The position numbers and the translations under genes were made by a program. From positions 44,545,511 through 44,609,510 of the forward strand of contig CM035235.1 in NCBI GenBank assembly GCA_020226215.1: DNA of 64,000 nt. Reading direction: 5' to 3'. This DNA comes from Sindora glabra. Lineage: Eukaryota; Streptophyta; Magnoliopsida; Fabales; Fabaceae. Below, piece by piece: positions 49,282-59,303 of this stretch (position 1 is its first letter; every line of letters begins with the position of its first letter). Below the pieces are notes generated by a model. It worked only from the letters and a program-made list of their open reading frames with translations, had not been told where the DNA came from and did no database searches.

Positions 49282-50680
49282 ATGACCAGATCAAAAGTTA
49301 TCGAGAAGTTACTTTTTGATTTCGAGATCGAAAAAACTTGTTGAAGGAATCGAAAGATACGGAAGCAGTCAATTGTAAATCAAGGTGAAGTAATGGCAGA
49401 TCTGAGAGAAGAACTAGATAGCAAAGCACTCCGTGACTATACCACACCAACAATCATGGATACCATTTCTGGGATCAAGAGACCACCTATACCAGTTAAC
49501 AACTTTGAAATCAAGCCAGCCATAATTTAAATGATTCAAGCAAATCAGTTTGGAGGTTCTCCAGCAGAAGATCCGAATGCACATATAGCCAGCTTTCTGG
49601 AAATTTGTGATACATTCAAACACAATGGCATTTTTGATGATGCCATAAGATTGCAACTCTTCCCTTTCTCACTTAGAGATAAGGCTAAAAGCTAGTTACA
49701 CTATTTGCCAGTGGGGAGCATCACTACATGGAACATATTGGCACAAAAATTCCTAGTAAAATTCTTTCCTCCAGCTAAAATTGCAAAGATGACAAATGAG
49801 ATTGCTTCATTCATCCAACATGACATGGAAAACCTTTATGAAGCATGGGAAAGATACAAGGAGCTGCTAAGAAGATATCCTTATCTTGGGCTACCAGATT
49901 GGCTACAGTTACAAACTTTCTACAATGGAATGTCTAATGCTACCAGAACACTTGTAGATGCTGCAGCTGGTGGATCATTAATGGGAAAAAGCATAGAATC
50001 TATTATGGAGCTGTTGGAGGAGATGGCAATAAATGCTTACTAGTGGCCTTCTGAACACAACATTTCAAAGAAAGCACTTGGGGTCCATGAGCTAGACATT
50101 CTAACCATTTTATCTTCTCAAGTTACCTCTATATCCAAGCAAGTGAGCTCACTAATAGCTCAAGCAAATGCAATCAGAACTCCTGCAGATGCTTGTGATT
50201 TATGTGGAGGTCCTCATGTGAGCACACAATGCCAAGAAGGTAATCTATTCTTGCCTTCTTAACTTGAACAAGTCAACTATGTGGGGAATCAAAATCGTCA
50301 AAATGATCCTTTCTTAAACACATACAATCTAGGATGGAGAAACCACCCTAATTTGGGGTGGAAGAATAATCAAAATGTGTTCAAACCTCAAGGAAACTAT
50401 TAGCAACAAGTTCATCAACCACCACCATAACCAAAGATGAACTTAGAAGATGCACTAGCTCAATTAACCATGAATACTTCCCAATTCATGGCCAGAACAG
50501 AGGCTACATTCAAGAGCTAGGAAGCAACCATGCAAAGTTAAGAAGCTTCAATAAAAAATTTGGAGGTGCAAATGGGCCAAATTGCAAACATGTTGAATTC
50601 TAGAAAACCAAGCACTTTACCCAATGACATTGAAAGAAATCCTAGAGAGCACGTAAAGGCTATCTCATTAAAAAGTAGGA
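49282..50680 (+). pseudogene. Athila-type gag (decayed)
   Basis: The frame begins MTRSKVIEKL at 49282, the usual Athila gag start. The capsid domain follows: ANQFGGSPAEDPNAHI near 49540, RLQLFPFSLRDKAKS near 49650, FLVKFFPPAKIAKM near 49750 and YEAWERYKELLRRYP near 49840. A zinc-knuckle-like CDLCGGPHVSTQC is near 50203, then the Asn/Trp-rich NPNLGWKNNQN-type tail. Gag forms the virus-like particle. In-frame stops occur at about 49342, 49528, 49693, 50041 and later, mostly single-base changes in a largely preserved frame. Confidence 0.92.
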
Positions 50681-50685
50681 AGTAG

Positions 50686-53470
50686 TTGAATGAGCCAGAA
50701 CTAAGAAAGAAGCATGAAGAAGCTCAAAAAGAAGATGAGGTGATTCCAGGAAGAATGACCTTTTTAGAAAATCCTCCACCATATGTTCCCCTAGTTCCAT
50801 TTCTTCAAAGATTGGTGAAAGCTAAGCTAGACAAGCAATTTAGCAAGTTTTTGGAGGTGTTTAAGATGTTGCATATCAACATCCAATTTCCTATAGCCTT
50901 AGCCCAAATGCCCAGTTATGCAAAATTTATAAAGGAAATTTTATCAAGGAAGCACAAATTAAAGGATTTCGAAACAATACCCTTAACTGAAGAGTGCAGT
51001 GCAATTCTCCAAAAGAAATTACCGCCAAAGCTTAAAGATCCTGGAAGTTTCTGCATACCCTGTACCATTGGAGAGTGCGAATTTGAAAAAGCCTTATGTG
51101 ACCTTGGTGCAAGTGTGAATTTAATGCCATTGTCCATCTACAAGAAGCTGGGATTGAGAGAAGTGAAACCAACTACAGTGTCATTGCAACTTGCAAATCG
51201 TTCAATAAAGCATCCACATGGAATCCTTGAAGATGTACTAGTAAAAGTGGATAAATTCATCTTCCCAGCAGATTTCATAGTGCTTGACATGGAAGAAGAC
51301 CAAGAAATTCCTATTATTCTTGGGAGACCATTTCTTGTAACTGGACGAGCTCTAATTGATGTACAGAAGGGAAAGCTAACTCTACAGATTCAAGATGAGC
51401 AAGTATCTTTCAACATTTTTAAAGCCCTATCTTTTCCTGATGAGGGTGATATCTATTTTAAGGTTGATTCAATAAGCAGCTGTACTAGAGAAGTAGTAGA
51501 TGAAATTTGCTTTGATCAACCTTTAGCAGTCAGCATGATGGACACATCTCATACTACTAATCCTAAAATTCTAGAACAGGTTAGCTATCTCAAAGCCAAT
51601 TTTTCAATTTTCATAAAAAGGCCATTTGAAGATTTGGGAGAGAGACCACCAAAAGCTAGTCCCTTCAATTAAAAAGCCACCAAAATTAGAGCTAAAAATA
51701 CTACCCACTCATCTAAAGTATGCTTTCTTAGAAGAAGATTCAGCCTTACCGGTTATCATCTCATCTAACTTAACCTCTAAAGAGGAAGAAAAGTTGCTGA
51801 GAATTTTGAGACAGTACAAGTTTGCACTGGAATGGTCTATTGCAGATATTAAGGGAATAAGCCCTTCAATTTGTATGCATAAAATATTGCTAGAAGAAAA
51901 TGCCAAGCCATCTGTAGAACATCAAAGAAAGCTCAATCCAAAGATGAAGGAGGTGGTTCGAAAAGAAGTAATAAAATGGCTAGATGCTGGCATTATCTAT
52001 CCAATTTTGAATAGTCCATGGGTGAGCCCTATACAAGTTGTACCAAAAAAAGGAGGCATGACAGTGGTGCCAAATGAAAATAATGAACTGATCCCACAGA
52101 GAATAGTGACCGGATGGAGAGTTTGCATTAACTATCGGAAGCTTAACAAAGCTACTAGAAAAGATCATTTTCCTTTGCCATTCCTAGATCAAATGCTAGA
52201 TAAATTGGCAAGGCAAACTTATTACTACTTCCTTGATGGATACACTAGCTACAACCAAATTTTGATTGCTCCTAAAGATCAAGAAAAAATAACTTTTACA
52301 TGCCCATATGGAACATTCGCTTTCAAAAAAATGCCCTTTGGATTGTGCAATGCTCCTACAACCTTCCAGTAAACAATGATGGCAATCTTTTCAGATATGG
52401 TGGAGAAGTTTATTGAAGTATTCATGGATGATTTCTCAATGTTTAGGGAATCTTCTGATCTCTACCTAGCTAATTTGAAAAAGGTGTTACAACATTATGT
52501 GGAGACAAATCTTGTATTGAATTGAGAAAAATGCCATTTCATGGTGAAAGAAGGTATTGTGCTGGGACATAAAGTTTCAATTCATTGGATTGAAGTTGAT
52601 CGAGCAAAAATTGAAACTATTGAAAAATTATCTCCACCTGCGACAATCAAAGGCATAAGGAGTTTTCTGGGCCATGTTGGATTTTATAGGCGATTCATTA
52701 AGGATTTCTCAAATATCACAAAACTGCTATGCAAGTTATTAGAGAAAGACACTCCATTTATGTTCAATGAGAATTGGATGTCAGCATTCCAAACCTTAAA
52801 GAAAGCCTTGATCTCAGCACCAATCACTGTCGCTCCAGATTGGAATTTCCCTTTCGAAATAATGTGTGATGCAAGTGACTATGTAGTTGGAGTAGTCTTG
52901 GGCCAGAGAAAAAATAAGATTTTTCATGCAATCTATTATGCCAGCCGAACACTCAATGAAGCCAAATAAATTATGCAACAAACAAAAAGAGCTCCTTACT
53001 GTTATATTTTCCTTTGACAAGTTTAGAGCCTACTTAATTGGCTCAAATGTCATAGTCTATACGGACCATTCAGCAATAAAATACTTGATAGAGAAGAAGG
53101 ATGCAAAGCCTAGATTAATTAAATGGGTACTTTTGCAACAAGAATTTAATTTGGAGATTAGAGATAAGAAAGGGACCAAGAATCTCATTGCAGATCATCT
53201 TTATCAACTTGAACTTCTCAAGCTGGAACCAGAATTGCCAATCCAAGAGGCCTTTCCAGATGAGTAGCTGTTTAATATAAAATCATTGTCAACTCCATGG
53301 TATGCTGACTTAGTAAATTATCTAGCAAGTGGGATAATGTTGTATAAGCTCTCTGGGCAACAAAGAAATAAATTCTTAGCCAATGTGAAGTATTATTTCT
53401 GGGAAGATCCATTTATGTATAAACATTGCCCCGATAATTAGGAGATGTGTTCCTAAAGAAGAAATTGCTG
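50686..53470 (+). pseudogene. Athila-type pol, PR-RT-RH part
   Basis: The protease contains CDLGASVNLMPLSIYKKLG at about 51097 (catalytic D-GA) and IILGRPFLVTGRALID near 51330, in an uninterrupted 328-codon frame (50686-51672). The next frame (51626-52372) overlaps it, a frameshift relative to the ancestor, and holds RT blocks VSPIQVVPKKGG, VCINYRKLNKATRKDHFPLP, DGYTSYNQI and FKKMPFGLCNAPTTFQ. A stop replaces the next codon at 52372. The catalytic box FMDDFS is at about 52421. RNase H spans 52840-53270 with FEIMCDASDYVVGVVLGQ, a frameshift near 52970, then VYTDHSAIKYL and LIADHL. The domain order is complete although broken. Confidence 0.92.
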
Positions 53471-53473
53471 GTT

Positions 53474-55141
53474 TGTGTCCTAGGAACTAATCATATAGAT
53501 GATTGAAGTAATACACAATATATTATATTTTATTTTAGGCAATTTAATTATTATATTTTTATTTTTATAATTTTATTATTATTCTGCACGATTTATAACT
53601 TAATATAATAATTATCCTTGGAATAGTTTTGCTATTCCTAAAATGCCCCTAGTGAAGTATTATTATGAAAATGATAGTAATAATACATCGAGACTAGCAT
53701 GTATAATGACTGATGATTACAAATCATGGATATGTGATATCAAGTCAATACATGAGTACATTATTAGTGAACAATGTACTAGACTGACCCACTATGAGAA
53801 TATTGCATGAATAGATGTGTCATAAGTTATTCTCATATGATCACAAATACATATAAACTTTTGACTTGAAGTCACTACGGTTTCCTACATGAGGAATTAC
53901 TCACTTTAATATTGTCCTATGTCACCTTTGATCAAGATAACGAATAGGGCATTGATTATGTGTGTCATGAATCATGCAGAGGGAAGTGAGTGATGTAGAT
54001 GGGATTTTGTTACTCTTGTATAAAAGAGAAATATCCTTGGACCCCTTGATTGAGTGAAACTTAGAAATGCATGGCCATGCTCAATTGGATTAATATGTGA
54101 TATTAATCATTTATTTTAAGTCTACTCAGTATTAAGAAATATAAATTGAACATTGACAAGGATGATACATTCCATGCCTCCAGTTCAATTTGGATATTAT
54201 TACAAAAGGGTTATGATGCAAAATGTTGATCATGTATTAGGTAGATGTTGAATCATAAACATTCTTACTACTTAAGTGGTAGTGATGTATTGCTAGATAC
54301 CGCTCACTGTCTATGGCTCAATAATGAGTCATTGTCAACGTAGTAAGAACCTACAGGGTCACACAAAAGGAGTAGGAATAAGATAATAATTAATTAAATT
54401 TTAATTATATTAATATCCAATTAATTGAAATTATTTTCGTACATATATATATTATTATTAAGAATAATAATGTGTTATTCACGTAATATATATATATATA
54501 TAAATATATATTATGTGATATTATTTGATATTAAAGTAATATCAAATAATTACGTTATCAGATATTAGATAAATATATTATGAGATAATATTATTTTGAT
54601 ATTTGATAACTATATGCAACTATCTAATATTAAGATATTTATATTATGAGATTATATTATCTAATATTAGATAATTAATAGATAAGTCCTATCTCTCCTC
54701 ATTATCTCTAGGATAAGGATAAAATGAATTGTTAAGTGTGATTAGGATTTTGGAAGCATTATCCTAGTAGGACTAGGATTGTGGCTTGCCTAAGTTCTAT
54801 AAAAAGGGGCTTGAGGGCAACACATTATGCACACACTCAAAGCTTCCATACAAACCCTAAATCACTCAAAAAACATCCAATCCTAATTCCTAGAGAGAAA
54901 AATGCATCCTAGCAGATTCGTGGAGGGTGAGAGGTCATTGTTCACTCCGTGTGGATACCATAGAGATGCTGTACCTTCCGGCTAGCATTTGATTCATCCA
55001 CTCTCAAGTTTTGACCAGTAGAAACATGAGTGTCTAATAGGTAAAACCCTAATCATTGATTATGCTTTTTGCATGGATCCTAGGTAGAATTTGGATCAAA
55101 TTTTGAATTTTTGCTGCATATGATAATCCAAATTCCTAACA
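53474..55141 (+). mobile_element. Solo-LTR-like insertion in Athila pol
   Basis: Starts TGTGTCCTAGGAACTAATC and ends AATTCCTAACA (TG...CA), 1668 bp, and interrupts pol between the RNase H spacer and the integrase zinc finger. It has no coding sequence but contains a clear LTR-type promoter, CTATAAAAAGGG at about 54797. I see no matching target duplication (TGGTT left, TAAAT right), so the insertion may have been accompanied by a small deletion. It is probably a solo LTR of another retrotransposon family. Confidence 0.65.
54797..54810 (+). promoter_or_regulatory. TATA box in solo-LTR-like insertion
   Basis: TTCTATAAAAAGGGGC is a good plant TATA box; the CA-rich stretch starting ACACATTATGCACACACTC about 25 bases later is a likely start region. 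Confidence 0.5.
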
Positions 55142-56262
55142 TAAATGACCAGTATCCTCCCCATTGCCATTCATCCCTGTATGGTGGTCACTTTGGAGCG
55201 AATCGAACTAATGCCAAGGTCCTTTAGTCTGGATTCTATTAGCTTACCCTATTTAAAGACTCTCAAGCCTATATAACTGCATATGATAAATGTCAGAGAA
55301 CAGGTAACATTTCTTAAAGACATGAAACTTCATTTACCAATATTCTGGAGGTAGAGTTATTTGATGTTTGGGGTATTGACTTCATGGGCCCTTTCTCATC
55401 TTCATTTGGCAACTAATTCATTCTAGTGGCTATGGAACATGTATCCAAATGGGTAGAGGCAGCAGCTTCTCCTACAAATGATTCTAGAATAGTTGTAAAG
55501 TTCTTGAGAAAGAATATATTCACAAGGTTTGGAGTACCCAGAGCAATTATAAGTGATGGAGGCAAACATTTCTGCAATCAACAACTTCAATCTGTGCTCA
55601 CTAAATATGAAGTAACTCACAAGGTTGCAACTCCTTATCATCCACAAACTAGTGGGCAAGTAGAAATATCGAACAGAGAGTTGAAATGGATTCTAGAAAA
55701 GGCAGTGAATTCCAATAGGAAAGATTAGGCAAAGAAGCTGGATGATGCATTATGGGCTTACAGAACAACATTCAAAACCCCGATTGGTACATCTCCCTAC
55801 CAATTGGTATATGGCAAGGTATGTCATCTTCCAATTGAATTGGAGCATAAGGCATATTAGGCAATAAAGGCATTAAATTTTGATTCAAAGACAGCTAGTG
55901 AAAGGAGGCTAATGCAACTAAATGAACTTGAAGAATTTCGCTAACATACTTATGAAAATGCCGAGCTCTACAAGGAAAAAACAAAAATGTTGCATGATAG
56001 GAGAATTATAAAGAAGGAGTTCACACCGGGACAGAAAATACTTCTCTACAATTCAAGATTAAAACTCTTTCCAAGAAAATTGAGATCAAGGTGATCAAGG
56101 CCTTTTACTGTGGTTCAAGTTTGGCCATATGGAACTGTGAAGATTCAAGATGGTGACAGGAAATTCAAAGTGAACGGGCAAATATTGAAAGAATACAATG
56201 ACAGTGCATTCAACACCATAAAGACTGTCATCACACTCGAGGAACCAACTGGTAAGTTCTAA
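55142..56262 (+). pseudogene. Athila-type pol, integrase part
   Basis: The HHCC zinc finger is present in part (HCHSSLYGGHFGANRT, then YDKCQRTGNIS). The catalytic core follows: VWGIDFMGPF (first Asp) near 55370, FGVPRAIISDGGKHF (second Asp) near 55530, and HPQTSGQVEISNRELK (Glu) near 55640. Downstream are ALWAYRTTFKTPIGTSPYQL near 55748 and the C-terminal strands ending LEEPTGKF with a stop at 56260. Stops occur at about 55230, 55726, 55858 and 55942. No chromodomain is seen, as expected for the Athila/Tat branch. Integrase inserts element cDNA into chromosomes. Confidence 0.92.
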
Positions 56263-56443
56263 AAAATAAAAAATAAAAAAAAGAAAATAAAGCAATATAT
56301 TAGGACTTTGTCTACCTAAAGACGTTAAAGAAGGACGACTACTTAGGAGGCAACCTAAGAATTCTTTTTATTTTCTTCTAACTCACTCAAGCACACATCG
56401 GACAGCATTTTCTCTAACAATTTCAGCTTTCATCATTGTCATT

Positions 56444-57058
56444 ATGGAGGAATCCCTTGCAAAGCTTAGAATCAGATTCCTTACTCTTCCCAAAGATGTG
56501 CTCAGGAAAATCTACAACTGTCGATTTGAAAGAATGAAGGCATTTAAGCGTTTGGGTCTTCCTGAGGATATATGCTAGATTATTGAAGCTAAGGTACGTT
56601 TAGCAAGTGAGTTTAATAAATCATTTGTTAAACATATGCCAGGTATGGGAAAAAGTTCTTACTCTAAAAAGAGAAGGGCTAAAAGAATGAGAGTCTACCA
56701 TAAGTGTGCAAGGTGGAATTGTAATAAGCTCTGTAGGAACAAAGGAATGATTTCAGTAAATTGAGAAAACAAAATCTGATTCATAAAAAATGGACTGAGT
56801 AAAAAGTCATTAGATAATATCATTCGGACTCTTGAGACGCATCCTAGTAGAGATGTTCATGCTGTTCTTCTTGATTTAATGAAGTTATTCAAGACAGAAA
56901 AGGAATGCTATAGTCTAGGGAATCTGATTGTAAAAGACCCTATTTGCCAGTTTATAAGAAAATTGGATGGGAAGCAAATCCTCGGCTCATAGAAGTTGTT
57001 ACTAGACGAAAAACTAGAGGAAGATGTGAGTCACAATCACAACTACTGTACATATTAA
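56444..57058 (+). pseudogene. Unknown frame after pol, 204 codons, four stops
   Basis: A single reading frame runs from ATG 56444 to TAA 57056-57058. It is broken only by four in-frame stops (56576 TAG, 56762 TGA, 56777 TGA, 56990 TAG) and no frameshift, so it was probably coding. It begins MEESLAKLRIRFLTLPKD and contains a basic region KKRRAKRMRVYHKC followed by two spaced cysteines (CARWNCNKLC). I do not recognise a family. The position is that of the env-like ORF of Athila elements, but no signal peptide or membrane segment is visible. It could be a remnant of that ORF, or part of a captured gene together with the LOG-like frame 277 bases downstream. Confidence 0.55.
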
Positions 57059-57334
57059 TGCTTGTCTGCTCTACTTTTCCTTTATTTTTTATATTTACAG
57101 CTACTTTCTGACTTTCTGTACATTTCTCTTCTTTTTAGTTTACATTTTCAGCCACTTTTTGACTTTCTTTACATTTTGTGTTCTGCCTTGTTTATTTTCT
57201 TCACGCCATTATTACACTTGTCAGTTCTGCATAGCATTTTTTTTAATCTTCTTCTGACATTGTTTGATTTGCGTGATTTCTTTGTTTCTACTTTTGTATT
57301 ATAAAGATGCATTTTAGTAATCACACTATGCAAA
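57059..57334 (+). other. Pyrimidine-rich interval with duplicated acceptor-like motif
   Basis: Very T/C-rich. Two related units (57091-57125 and 57141-57176) each read TTTNCAG-C-ACTTT-TGACTTTCT-TACATTT and each contain an intron-acceptor-like pyrimidine tract plus CAG. It resembles the 3' part of an intron and could allow spliced expression of the downstream frame; this is inference from composition only. Confidence 0.35.
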
Positions 57335-57907
57335 ATGTCTGAAGGTGAGAGTAAAGAAGAGGAAGAGGGTAAGAAACCATCAAAATGTATATTTAAATCT
57401 ATTTGCGTTTTTTGTGAATCTTATGCTGGAAAGAATGGAGAATTTTTTATAGTAGCAACTGAACTTGGTCATGCATTAGCTGCTAGAAAGATTGCCTATG
57501 TGTATAGAGGAGGGCTTCATAGCTTAAAAGGATGTGCAACAATTTTTGCCAAAATTAGAGGAGGCAAAATACTGAGTATCCTTGCAAATGGTTTAGATGA
57601 TAAGAAATATGCCATCGATAAAACAATAAAGGTTTCAAACTTGCCTGAATGTATGGGATGCATGCTTTACAGTACTAAAGCCTTTATTGCTTTACCTAGT
57701 GGTTTAGAAGCATTAGATGGAATTTCCAGCATTGCATATTGGATTAACTTGAACTTTCATCAAAAGCCAATAGGTTTATTAAATGTTAATGATTTTTATG
57801 ATAGTTTGCTGTCTTTTCTAGATCAAGCTGTGGAACAAGGATTCATACCTCAAGTGACTCATCATGCTATAATGTCTGCTTCAACTATTGATCAGCTGAT
57901 TGACTAA
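57335..57907 (+). CDS. LOG-like (cytokinin riboside monophosphate phosphoribohydrolase-related) protein in retrotransposon
   Basis: A 190-codon open frame, then TAA, then 23 further in-frame codons to TAG (57979) that still resemble the family C-terminus (LQGYTPKPDPLVKKIDW). LOG enzymes release free cytokinin bases from their nucleotides in the cytosol and are usually a little over 200 residues. After an acidic lead come SICVFCESYAGKN (residues 22-34), a Rossmann-type core with AARKIAYVYRGG, KAFIALPSG near residues 116-124, and PIGLLNVNDFYDSLLSFLDQ near 146-165, all close to plant LOG text. The active-site signature PGGYGTLEE reads PSGLEALDG, the GGGSVGLMG loop reads RGGLHSLKG, and the catalytic Arg block is lost, so activity is unlikely. 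Plant LOG genes have several introns; this copy has none, suggesting capture of a spliced transcript. It lies between integrase and the 3' LTR in the same strand. Confidence 0.85.
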   Translation: MSEGESKEEEEGKKPSKCIFKSICVFCESYAGKNGEFFIVATELGHALAARKIAYVYRGGLHSLKGCATIFAKIRGGKILSILANGLDDKKYAIDKTIKVSNLPECMGCMLYSTKAFIALPSGLEALDGISSIAYWINLNFHQKPIGLLNVNDFYDSLLSFLDQAVEQGFIPQVTHHAIMSASTIDQLID

Positions 57908-57979
57908 TTACAAGGCTATACACCTAAACCAGATCCATTAGTGAAAAAGATAGATTGGCAATCTCCAACCAACAGTTAG

Positions 57980-59290
57980 AAGCATGAGCCAGATACTACT
58001 CTCTGGTTGTAACTTTCTTTACTCTTATGGTTTTACTCCTAAAATTTATTTTATGTGTGAGTTGCCTATGCATTTTCTTTTAATAAACCCTTGTTGCTAC
58101 TTTACTAAAGACATTGGGGACAATGTCTACCTTAAGTGTGGGGAGGAATTAAAAAAAAAAAATTTTTTTTTAAAATTTTTTAAAAAATTTGTTAGGATAT
58201 TTTGGTAGTAAAACCATGAGATTTATGTATGAAAAGGATGAATGAGTAAAGAGTTATTTCTTGCTCTTGATACACATCCTAAAAAAAAAAATCCTGCTTA
58301 TTAGGTTCTTTTCAATAATTTTAAAGATTTCATAGCATGATTGAACAACCTTCTTACTTCTTAGAATTAATAAGTTTGGGAATGGATTCTAAGTTGGATG
58401 GATTGAGTTGGAAACCTTTAACTATGAGATTTTGAGTCTACTTGTCGAATTGGTATTATATTTCTTGTGTGTGATATTCACTTGTTAAGTTATCAGTCTA
58501 GAACTTGCATAAAATCTGGTTGAGATTACAATTTACATGCATACTCAGATATGATAAAGGCATTTTTTTTTCAATTAGAACCAAATAGCCAACCTTGCAA
58601 TTTTACCATTGATAAGCCCCTTTGAGCCTGATTAACCATTTCTTTGCTTTTAACCCATTAGCATGACATTTAATAAAATATCAATTGTCTTTACTTAACC
58701 TTAGGGATTAGTAGAGCATTTGAATTTTTGTAAAATGGGTTCTTGACAAAGTGAATGGGTATATGTATCATTAACTTCAAAGTTGTAAAGGTTTTCAAAA
58801 AAAAAGGAAGAAAAAGAAAGAAGAAGAAAAAAATCAAAAGAAAAAAAAACATAAGAAAAGAGAGAAATTGATGTGTACTTGAATCTTAGACTGTTATGCT
58901 AAGATAAAATTCTTCAGAGATTACCCATGTTCTAATTGCTCTATTAATTTCTTTCTTTACTTCATATCCCTGTTTTATCTTTTCTTTACCTTGACCTCAT
59001 TACAACCCTTAATAAGACCTTTTGATTTGAAGTATGCATGTGAATCAAGTAGTGGAGATTAAGAATTTATGCAAGCTTATGGTAGTACAATCTTTGATAG
59101 GATGAATTTGAGTGAAACACTTACCCATAAACACTTGAGAAAGGATTTATTGATTCATGAATGCTATGATATCTTTGTACTTCAATTATTTTCTTTCTTA
59201 TGATTTTGCACTTTTTATCTCATGGGAAGATTAGTATTAGTATTAGTTTTCTTTTGATTTTGTGTTTGTCCGAGGACGTCCAAAAGCCAA
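57980..59290 (+). other. Athila 3' untranslated region
   Basis: About 1.3 kb without a recognised gene. At 58110-58148 the palindrome CATTGGGGACAATG is followed by TTAAGTGTGGGGAGGAA, which resembles a second purine tract. Then come a 40-bp A/T homopolymer dyad (58150-58190) and a purine-rich A/G stretch at 58795-58865. Such long spacers between the last ORF and the 3' LTR are usual in Athila elements. Confidence 0.5.
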
Positions 59291-59303
59291 GTGTGGGGGA
59301 ATT
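59288..59303 (+). other. Athila polypurine tract
   Basis: CCAAGTGTGGGGGAATT directly precedes the 3' LTR start TGATAAG; the plus-strand primer site of the element. Confidence 0.8.

Noticed and set aside
55423..55659. Minus-strand open frame opposite integrase
   Set aside because: It is antisense to well-recognised integrase motifs.
57062..57304. 80-codon hydrophobic plus-strand frame rich in Phe and Leu
   Set aside because: It reads the pyrimidine-rich tract before the LOG-like gene; leucine/phenylalanine bias follows from T-richness, so it is not a supported membrane protein.
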